Below are positions 54,720-64,000 of a stretch of 64,000 nt of DNA, piece by piece. Source of the DNA: Margaritifera margaritifera. Lineage: Eukaryota > Mollusca > Bivalvia > Unionida > Margaritiferidae. The stretch covers positions 2,430,001 through 2,494,000 of the forward strand of contig JAQPZY010001498.1 in NCBI GenBank assembly GCA_029931535.1, written 5' to 3'. The notes beneath the pieces were generated by a model that saw only the letters and a list, made by a program, of their open reading frames with translations, had not been told where the DNA came from and did not search any database. Each line of letters starts with the position of its first letter. Within the stretch, counting starts at the first letter, position 1. The translations under genes and the position numbers were made by a program.

Positions 54720-54792
54720 GATGGTATAGTTGGTGCTTACAGGCAAGGCGATGGGTGCCGTTAACCCGCGGACCCGGGTTCGAATCTCCGTA
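54720..54792 (+). ncRNA. tRNA-like sequence, probable SINE head
   Basis: A perfect internal B box, GGTTCGAATCT (54777-54787), lies about 50 bp downstream of an A-box-like TAGTTGGTGCT (54727-54737), the spacing of a tRNA gene. The T arm can form ccGGG-TTCGAAT-CtCC-type pairing, but there is no matching 7-bp acceptor stem, so a functional tRNA is unlikely. A tRNA-derived SINE, or its promoter head, is the better reading. The 3' limit is unclear. Confidence 0.5.
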
Positions 54793-54934
54793 GAGTACGA
54801 ATTATAAATTCTCTAATCGGTATGATAATAGTATTTATTCGTATTTAAAAAGTAAGTTAATGTTATCAAGCATTCTCCTGTGGGATCCAGTGACTTTCAC
54901 TTTTCCCGCTCTGTGTGGTGTATATTTGTAATTC

Positions 54935-55085
<151 letters not shown>

Positions 55086-55141
55086 ATAAATCTTCTTCCA
55101 ACAGTGGAGGAACCAAAGCCATTGTGTATATCTACCAAAAG

Positions 55142-56280
<1,139 letters not shown>

Positions 56281-56521
56281 CAAAAGGCGTTTTCAAAAGA
56301 AAGATAATTTATTTGTCGACGCTCGCCTGTTATTGATAAGGTTTCAAAACGTTTGCAGTCCTCATACATGAAAAAACTAATAATTAACGATAAATATCTT
56401 CTAATTAATTTGTAGGATCAATGAAAATTGTATCCACAGAGAAATACGTCGTCAACAATTTGATAAGGCGAGGAAATACAATTTACGAAACGTCGAAGTT
56501 GGTTCGTGGTAAATACACATG

Positions 56522-57168
56522 TGTTACGTATGATGTTTATATACTTAACTTTTGTTTATGATTGTAAGTTGTGTGGTTATTTGAAAATACATACTTAACT
56601 TGTGTCCAGTTGTTTATATAGTATTTTTATAGGCATTTCGCAATTAGACTTTTGTTACAAACCATTTTTCCATTAGAAATACTCGTATTCTGATGTGACA
56701 TAGGTCATATCGGCAATCTGTATTTATATACAGATCTTGGTAAACAAATTCATTCCTATTCTAGAATTCCGGTTCTAAAAGATCAGTCTGTAAGGAATCT
56801 ATTTTGTTTTTGAAATCAGATATAATTTGAGGAATTATTTACAATATTCATTGGAAATACTAAAGTGCTTACTCAGTTTTGGATGAATACATGATTTTGG
56901 GATTATGGGAACTGATTCAAATACATTCTGGATTACATCTTTGTGGATAATCATGACATGCAAGGCTATTTTAATCCATTCAAAACATTATATTATTTTG
57001 GACTTGTGATTAGGACATTTAGGATTATTTGGAATTTAACTCACACTTTGTAAGTGTCTTTTGAATGTTCACTTTAATTGTCTGGAAATAAATTGCTTGT
57101 TTATTTTACTTACATTGTTGGTTTCACATTCTTTCTGTTACATATTTTTCAGACCTAGAGTCGTAACA
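56522..57168. mobile_element. solo LTR C, 647 bp
   Basis: Begins TGTTACGT and ends TCGTAACA, with perfect 7-bp terminal inversion. Flanked by a 4-bp duplication, CATG (56518-56521 and 57169-57172). The 3' part shares ggacatttaggattattt with solo LTR A, so it is a shorter, diverged member of the same family. Confidence 0.85.
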
Positions 57169-57172
57169 CATG

Positions 57173-59037
57173 ATTACGTCGTTTATGGCTCAACAAAGGG
57201 ATATATTTCACCAGAATCAACACACCGTCAATCCGACTTGAAAAGCAATTATTTTTTGTGCATACATTTTTAAAAGATGTTGCACTTAATTTTAACTCCA
57301 AATAAAAATTTATTGAAACATAGTTCAATAAAATCAAACTATACTAACATTTTCAGTATGTCTGAGTTACGCCATTTTAAACGTTGAATTGCGTTTCCAA
57401 TTTATTATAATAAAAAGACATAAATAAAGTATAATTTTGTGATTAAAGAAAATTTGATGCAAATTCACATTGAAATGTTCACGCTAAACATTCATATTAC
57501 ATTTTACAGTTTATTATGGGCTTAGTTTGTACACAAATGACGTTATCAAAGAGATCCTGCTTAAATACTTGGTACCGACAAGTGCAAAATGTCAACGATT
57601 TCTTATTAATGTTCAGTTTTTTTTTAAAGAGTTATTCGACATCTTTCGTCTCGAGGACTACGTTAGATACAAAATCAGTGTACATATCTCCTTATATAAC
57701 ATTGGTAAATGCGCCACTGTTTGCACAGACCGTTCAACACACGGTCTGTCTCGTTTTGAGTTGTCACTTAAGTAACTGTTGCGTTGAATTTTGCCAATTG
57801 ATACAAGTTTAAAATTTAAAATTCACAGAGCCAGAGCTGCTGTTCCAAGCCTTGAAATGTCTATATTTTGTGTAACATTTTACGAAATACTTGGAAAATT
57901 AGATAAATAAAAGAGCAGGTGTTTCTGATAGTTTATTGTAGAAATCATCTTGTGGTGGAAGTAGTGTTTCGATAAACGACAGAGCGCCAGCTGGGGAAAA
58001 GTATGAGATCAGTGCTTTGGTATGAATATTATCCTGTTTTCTTACATGTTCCATGAGCGGTACAAGGATACTGGCGACGTTGCATGTTCATTATGTCGGA
58101 AGCTCTCTTTCCAGACCTGACGACAGCTCTAAAATCTGCGACAAGAAAGAAACTTTATTTTATTTCATGTTATACTATTCCATTCTATTTCAGTATATTC
58201 AATTCCATTCCATTCTATTTGATTATATTAAATTCTGTTCTTTGTGTTAAAAGCGCAGCGACCTTGATTCAGATAATTGCTGTCATTATTAGAACAGTAC
58301 AATCCATCTTTTGACATATTTTGCAATGTATTGATAAACATTCAAAACAGAGAAAAGAAAATGAAATCACATAATTTAAGATTTAATGGATATTAGAAAA
58401 GAGGCGATAAAAGTAATATAATTTCTGTAAGCTTTTTGTCTTGCCACTATGTCTCACCTACCCACCCATCCAGCATCTTATCCTCTTGCATATTTATGTT
58501 CTTATATGTTCCATTTATTGAGAGTTCATATTTCTAGAAATTATTTTTCTGCTTTTCGCGCCAAAAGAACAATCATGGCATTATCAGAGCATGAGGACTA
58601 GAGAAAGCAGAGGTTAGGATTAAAGATCAAATACTCTTAGTCCCGACTTCATAACACGTCTCAAAGTTGAGTGAAAACTCAAATAAAGTTTGGCATACTA
58701 ATAATGTGTAATTTATGATAGGGTAATTGCATAAAGCTTACGTGTTTAAAAGAAGCTGGTTTTTTGGGGGGCTTAGCACTGAGATACTGACAGACCTTAA
58801 ATTTGCCTTTATTTAAATTTTACACAGGGTCAAATTTTGAGTTGGGAACGTACTCAAGTTGAAAAGTTTTATGAAAACGAGGCCTTAGTTTCAGTTTGAG
58901 TATCACATTGTGCTCAACCAATAACAAGCAATTTTACTGTTTTGATGTCCTTTTTGATTAATTGATAATACAATCCAAGCTCTGGGTGAAGCTCAAACAT
59001 CCCATGATATGCAGACGAGAAAACAGATTTTTTGGAC
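57173..59037. other. no gene recognised
   Basis: Overlapping plus-strand frames at 57516-57812 and a frame at 58084-58314 are open but carry no motif I recognise. The second lies in a TTCTATTTCA-type low-complexity stretch (58150-58240). This could be host intronic or intergenic DNA. Confidence 0.35.
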
Positions 59038-59117
59038 AAAGAACGTAAATACATGTACAAAAAATGCATGTACAAAAAAATTCAAATTCAAAGAACGTAA
59101 ATACATGTACAAAAAAT
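59038..59117. repeat. 27-bp direct repeat pair
   Basis: aaagaacgtaaatacatgta continuing caaaaaa occurs at 59038 and 59090. A partial copy (atgtacaaaaaa) lies between them. Confidence 0.85.
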
Positions 59118-59218
59118 CTAATTCTACGACAAAAAAGGAAGACAAAAGATTTGTAAATTAAACGGTTGCAATGCCGAGATCAACTTTATACTGTGTGAAA
59201 GAAAAGACTGTGACGTAA

Positions 59219-59328
<110 letters not shown>

Positions 59329-59529
59329 CACCCCCGTGCATCGAGGCAGTGACAGTAAGCCAATGCAATGACGTCATTTTCTCAAAGAAATCATCATCAC
59401 GGTAGCGCAATGTTGTTTAATGAGGAGATATTTGTTGCTTTGATGCTTTGACCAGGTCACTATTAGGAAGAAGTCGTACACATTGAGGGAAAACACACTT
59501 CATTTTCGGAAATGGCTTTTACAACAAAA

Positions 59530-60060
59530 TTAAAACTGCAATAGTGCATTCCCAGTTTCAGTCCGTTTAAGAGCAAATGGGTGTCTATACATAATCATTG
59601 TTTTCCTCCATGTTTTCCGGTTCCATCTAACCATATTACGTCGATTGTACAATAAATTCTTCGAACCCATATAAACGCGCACTCTCCGGCTCATATGTTG
59701 GCGTAATATGTGATTGTGGTCTTTGATGGTAGAGGAAACCGGAGAACCAAACATGAGACCACCGACTTTGGATAGACCACCATGTACCCATGCACATATC
59801 AGAGGCCTTGGAAGTATCTGAGCCTTCGAGGGTAAATTTAGTGCAAGTTCCTATAAATGTTTTCTTTTTCTTTTTTCTTTTTGAATGTAAATAAACTTCG
59901 AACATTACCATCCACCCTGATTGGTATAGATGACAATATCAGCTGTTCTAATTTGGACCTGACATTTGGTGTTTCCTGACCATGGCCGTCACGTGTCGTC
60001 TCTGATTGGTGTACGTCAGAGGATATTGCAAGTGTCAGTCTATGTTGAATTTCCGTATTG
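59530..60060. promoter_or_regulatory. possible promoter region with CCAAT-type sites
   Basis: A locally CpG-richer stretch. ATTGG (reverse CCAAT) occurs at about 59919-59923 and 60005-60009, close to ACGTCAG (60013-60019) and CACGTG (59990-59995). To its left are two overlapping open minus-strand frames (59911-59636 and 59754-59530) with no recognised motif. A bidirectional promoter is possible but unproven. Confidence 0.25.
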
Positions 60061-60530
60061 AGATCTGAAAAACGTAATCGGACAGATTCTAATGTGATGA
60101 TCTTATTTTTGCGAATGTTGTTATGCTGCTGTTAACAGAAAAATTACAATACCATGAAAAATTTTACACCTTGGAAAACTCCGGCATAATCCTTTGTTTA
60201 GATTAGTGAAGAATGAAAACGCTTAAATTATTAAGACTTATTTTCGTTGTGATATATTTTTGTTATGTCTGTGCCGAATCTGCTTATATTTTGCAAGTGT
60301 GATGCTTACAAAACGTTGTTTAGTTGATACAATGTAGATTTAAATCGCATCATGGTACCAAGATCTTCCAGATACTCTATCCACACTACCAACCCCTAAC
60401 TCATCACTCAGGAGGATAAATATAATTCTTGGATACATATCTTAACAGCAACTTCACTTATATTTCGAGATTTCAAGTATCCCAAAAATTGTCCACGTAC
60501 GCATTTTCCTTATTTCCCATTGTTATTTGT

Positions 60531-60533
<3 letters not shown>

Positions 60534-60591
<58 letters not shown>
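60534..60591. repeat. (GA)n microsatellite
   Basis: About 58 bp of uninterrupted GA repeats. Confidence 0.95.
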
Positions 60592-60593
<2 letters not shown>

Positions 60594-60609
60594 CAAGAAA
60601 TAAGCCTCA

Positions 60610-60697
60610 GTTACCTCTAATCTGCGCTAAAGTTCGCATTAGCTCCTCGTCTCGAAGGGGCCAAGCCGAAGATGGTAAACAAATCGCCACCATCAAG
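60610..60697 (+). other. candidate first coding exon with splice donor
   Basis: A stretch with several CpGs leads to an ATG in good context (GAAGATGG; ATG at 60672-60674) reading MVNKSPPS. It is followed directly by a consensus donor, CAAG|GTAAGG, with the exon ending at 60697. The exon would carry 26 coding bases and split a codon. No downstream exon is recognisable before 64000, so the gene, if real, continues off the right edge or lies in a long intron. The alternative frame through the GA repeat (AEDGKQIATIK before the donor) is also open. Confidence 0.35.
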
Positions 60698-61896
60698 GTA
60701 AGGTACATAACTCTATTGATTTCGTGGATACGGGCGCTCATTATGTTCCTTGAATCGGTGATGGAAGCCTATGTTCAAAATGATAAAGAATGAATTTGAT
60801 TCAAAATTTTATATGAGAATTATTCTGAATTGTTAGAATGAAAGTAGATATCAACATTTGCCTTCTAACTTCTTCTTTCAATTCGCATACAATAAGAGAC
60901 TTGCTTGTAATGAGATTTCATTGAATCATTAACAATACCACCAGCCTCACCCCCGCGAAAAAAAAAATTTATAGAAAAAAAATAAATAAAAAATAAATAA
61001 ATAAAAAGCAACCCAACTCAATTCTTGTATTTTTTGCATAGCTTTTATTTTATAACGGTCATTACATAGAACACTATGGAAAAAATGTTTGTCACTAATT
61101 TCCTATAAAACAATAACTGAATGAGTATTTATAAAAATTAATCAAATTTACACATGTTTAAGATCATAAACTCCTCTTATAAAATACACAAAGCAAAAGG
61201 GTATGTTGGTGAGATAATTTTTTTTCCGCATGACACAATTTTTGGGATCACATCGATTTTCCACAACCGAAGCTTGCACGGCCGACTTTCGGCAGGTCGT
61301 ACATCGCTAAAAATTTCCCCCAAGGTCATTTATTCTTTTTGTTGACTGTATGATTTTCTTTTATGGAACTGTTACTTCAATTGTTAAAATTGTAATTACC
61401 TATTTCTTTTAAAATTTCATTAATTGCAAAGGGACAGACAAAATGAAAAGATATTTAAAAAAAGACAAGACCAAATGCATTGGGTAATTAAAGGCCACGG
61501 GCCCATAAAAATACCATTGTAAAAGAGTGTTCTGTACAAGAGTGTATGCATAAATAATTAAAATTGTATGACGTGTCATTATTAGCAGGGTTCATATTAT
61601 ATTGATTTAAGGATCTCTGCCATAGAGATCTGTTCAGACCCTTTTCTTTCCCTAAATACGTTATATTTAAAGACCGCTAGGTTACCCACGGTATGAGTTA
61701 TTCTGCTTTGCATCAAAAATAAAATGTATTTATATTAGGATTCGCCACAAAATATGCTGGTAAATATTTTCTTCATGACTGTGACTAAAATGGACATACC
61801 ATAATTACATGATATTTATCTTCAATTAAATTGCTATTGTATAAACAAAATAACCGTTGATGTTGTGGAATCTTATTGTGTCTCATTTCCACCAGC
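60698..61896. other. non-coding, nothing recognised
   Basis: AT-rich, with A-runs at about 60958-61010. No coding motif. Confidence 0.4.
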
Positions 61897-61959
61897 AATG
61901 TAATTTTCAAATATTATTGGTGAATAGTCATTTTTATTAATTATTTTATCATTATACAA

Positions 61960-62985
61960 GTTATTAAGTATATCTATAATTTCATTATCAATATTTTTCA
62001 TTTATTACCATTTTGTTGGCTTAAACATAATAGATGTAATCGTTGCACTAATTCATTGGGACCTTTATAATATTTCATTTTATCACAACAATCTTTCCTG
62101 CATTTGTTTTTACCCTTCATTACGATGATATCCCGCTTACTGTATACATTTTTAAAAACTTAGCAGAGATTTATTACTATAAGCTTTTCTGGTGCTGACT
62201 CTTTTTGTTATCAAACATCAATCAAACCGTCATCTATTTTACGAGATATCACATATTTATTGTCACGGTAAGGATCTAGCTTTAGTTGTAATAATTGGGG
62301 TTAGTTTGTTGGATCTTGGCAAATGAATTTAATATCCGAGTCCCATTCTAGTTCTAATTCTTCTCCTTGTTTTTTGTTCTTTTTTCTTTTTTTTTTTCCT
62401 AAAGTAGAATGACAATATTGTATGGCTAGTGATTCCCTTTGAATTTCTGCTCTGCTGGATCCGCTGGTTTAAGGGGCCGTATTGTTATAATATGTGAAAG
62501 TCTTAATTTTGACAATACTTCTTCTATTTTTGCTAGTTCTTTTCCTAGTTTTGGTGAAACGTGTGGACTTATATCTGATGGTTTTATTTTTATATTTGAT
62601 GGTTCCGCTGGAGTATAAACATCAGGATAATCTGATATTTTTGTTGGTTGTGACCTTGCCCGAAGAGTTTTACTTATTTCATCAATAAGACTAAATTCAT
62701 TTTTGCAATCTATCATAATTTAATTGCGGTAATACTGGTATCAATTGATCTTGCTTTTTAACTGATTGTTTTTAATCTATCTCTTCTTGTAGCTTTCTTC
62801 TTTGTTTAATGGGTTGTGCTAAAAGTTTGGCTATATCTACTTGAAATTTCTGTTTGCATAATTGTTCTTTTAAACTCCGTTGTTTCTTTTTTTATATTTT
62901 GCTTTATAAATTCACGCTCTGTTAACCATTTGCCAATTAATTGTTTTCTTTTCTTCATAGCATCAGTTCTTTCAAAGCTCATATA
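61960..62985 (-). pseudogene. Polinton-like gene of unknown function, copy 2
   Basis: Starts MSFERTDAMKKRKQLIGKWL at about 62985 on the minus strand. It continues TEREFIKQNIKK, then an open 96-codon stretch (62716-62426) with SLIDEISKTLRARSQPTKIS, YTPAEPSNIKIKPSD and KELAKIEEVLSKLRLSHI. After the terminal RPLKPADPAEQKFKGNH there is a stop. Beyond it lie GEELELEWDSDIKFICQDPT, then FKNVYSKRDIIVMKGKNKC and a CRKDCCDKMKYYKGPNELVQ box. The layout is a Lys-rich N-terminus, a Pro-rich middle with a short coiled coil, and a Cys-rich C-terminal box. Family not recognised. It is better preserved than the copy at 39-40 kb. Confidence 0.45.
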
Positions 62986-63014
62986 TCATTACGTTTTATA
63001 ATAATATATAATGC

Positions 63015-63700
63015 CAAATAAATATATAGGTATATTATATAATGAGTTATAATACAAAACGATGTAAAATATGTTTTGTTTGAAAAATGTTTATACCGGA
63101 TAAAACTATTTGTTATTTTTGTTTGTGAACGATGATTTTAGAAAAGATCAAAATGATGATTTATAAGGTAATATACAATTATTTGATGTTAGTTATGTAA
63201 GCATAGTTTGTGCATCTCATCATACATGTGCTCACGCTAAAGAATGTATCAATTATTATGATAATTACAAAAATATTTGCTTTAAAGTGTTTGCCACAGC
63301 AAATTATACATTGCTAAATTATTTTTTAATTATAAAACAAATAATAATATTACACTGATCATCAAACTAGAATAAAATTATTAACCATGTATTATAAGGT
63401 GGTTGAGTTTATCCAAACTAAATTTCCAAGAAATAAAAGTCTTAAGTCTATTTACATATTCGAAAAATCATTTGATATCTTTAAAATTCTTATTCAAATA
63501 AACATTATTAAAACAAAACAGTAATACAACAATATAGCATAATATGGAGTAAAATACAACCTAAATTTTATAATTAAAATACTGTCTCTCTTGATATAGA
63601 ACTTGCAGTATGTTTGTGTAATTTATCGTTATTTTATGTTCAACATTGATTACACCATCTTTTTCTCATTGTGTAATTTCTAAAAGTGATAATAACATAT
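63015..63700 (+). pseudogene. divergent Polinton-like gene of unknown function, copy 2
   Basis: Begins with an in-frame ATG at 63012 (MPNKYIGILYNEL, then a stop). It continues through VNDDFRKDQ, SYVSIVCASHHTCAHAKECI and NYYDNYKNICFKVFATANYT. It is the counterpart of 40096-40940. The spaced Cys and His residues suggest a zinc-binding fold, but this is inference. Confidence 0.35.
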
Positions 63701-63721
63701 TATCGTTAAGGCCTTTTGTGG

Positions 63722-64000
63722 CGGACGAATCAAGGAGGATCACGAAGTTGGGATGATCGACGATACTATATTATACGCGTGATAAAATATATGCCATTAA
63801 TGAGGAACGTGATAAATTATATAAAATGTATATGCTATTTAAATAGATTTATTAAATGATATATGCGTGTATACGCACTAGATTTTTGCCACTTCCTTTT
63901 CTAAAGATTTTAGTTTTAAAATAAAAAAATGTTTGAATCAGTTTTAGATATTTTTTTAAAACTGTGACAAACATTTGCTAAATCAACAATCATACGCATT
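63722..64000. other. nothing recognised
   Basis: Unique sequence to the window edge. No coding motif or element end seen. Confidence 0.4.

Larger units (their letters stand above)
61897..63721. repeat. duplicated Polinton-like segment, copy 2
   Basis: Same orientation and order as 39120-40797. The right break is abrupt: at about 63721 the shared sequence (ttaaggccttttgtg) switches to unrelated cggacgaatcaaggagg. No solo LTR or fibre-like gene follows here. Confidence 0.85.

Noticed and set aside
54720..54792. Functional tRNA gene
   Set aside because: Although the B box is perfect, there is no 7-bp acceptor stem pairing, so a SINE-like origin is preferred.
57516..57812. Overlapping 98- and 82-codon plus-strand frames considered as a host exon
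   Set aside because: Neither frame has a recognised motif or convincing splice sites, so it is left as unassigned sequence.
60527..60600. [13 protein letters not shown] peptide
   Set aside because: Translation of a (GA)n microsatellite; only the sequence after it was considered as a possible exon.

Overview
The window is AT-rich (roughly two thirds A+T by eye), dense in microsatellites, and made mostly of nested, decayed transposable elements. It is animal nuclear DNA. Two repeat types I recognise from bivalve mollusc genomes are present: a sequence ending in TACTGTAGTAT with internal TTTTCGTGG motifs, and the short AGCTCAC...GTGAGCT inverted repeat. A bivalve is therefore the most likely source, but I cannot name a species. 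No complete host gene is visible. The only host-like signals are candidate first exons or promoters at about 2.4 kb and 7.6-7.9 kb (minus strand) and 60.67 kb (plus strand).

Layout, left to right. 0.3-0.75 kb: 3' end of a LINE. 1-9 kb: mostly non-coding with short tandem repeats. 9.2 kb: GIY-YIG fragment of Penelope type. 10.0-10.7 kb: LINE reverse transcriptase fragment (minus). 12.76-18.48 kb: a ~5.7 kb element whose single broken gene joins an acidic N-terminus, an OTU-type cysteine protease domain and a DDE-type transposase-like protein. It is split by a 1.65 kb pogo-like transposon with a clean TA target duplication. 18.5-24.8 kb: Polinton/Maverick-like remains (family-B DNA polymerase on plus; packaging-type ATPase and structural-type genes on minus). 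25.0-35.6 kb: Gypsy retrotransposon copy 1, interrupted by a ~5 kb DNA element carrying a large minus-strand gene with a FEN/PIN-like C-terminus, and by a truncated LINE. 36.4-37.9 kb: L1-like fragment carrying a solo LTR. 38.6-43.9 kb: a second Polinton-like gene cluster (capsid-like, fibre-like and ATPase genes) with another solo LTR. 45.4-46.0 kb: L1-like RT fragment. 46.3-48.2 kb: an unidentified minus-strand coding region. 48.2-54.5 kb: Gypsy copy 2 with the same nested LINE and the same L1-like fragment downstream. 54.7 kb: tRNA-like/SINE-like sequence. 56.5-57.2 kb: third solo LTR. 61.9-63.7 kb: second copy of the Polinton-like segment seen at 39.1-40.8 kb.

Nothing here works as a pathway; the interest is in layering. 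Empty-site comparison between the two Gypsy copies gives the insertion order. The LINE went into the Gypsy element before the duplication. The 5 kb DNA element and one solo LTR entered only copy 1 afterwards, and a ~370 bp element entered only copy 2. Both Gypsy copies share the same damaged RT active-site box and the same LINE junction, so they look like products of DNA-level duplication rather than two retrotranspositions.

All coding calls were made by reading translations by eye against remembered family motifs. Boundaries of decayed genes are approximate; the target-site duplications and terminal repeats are exact as read.
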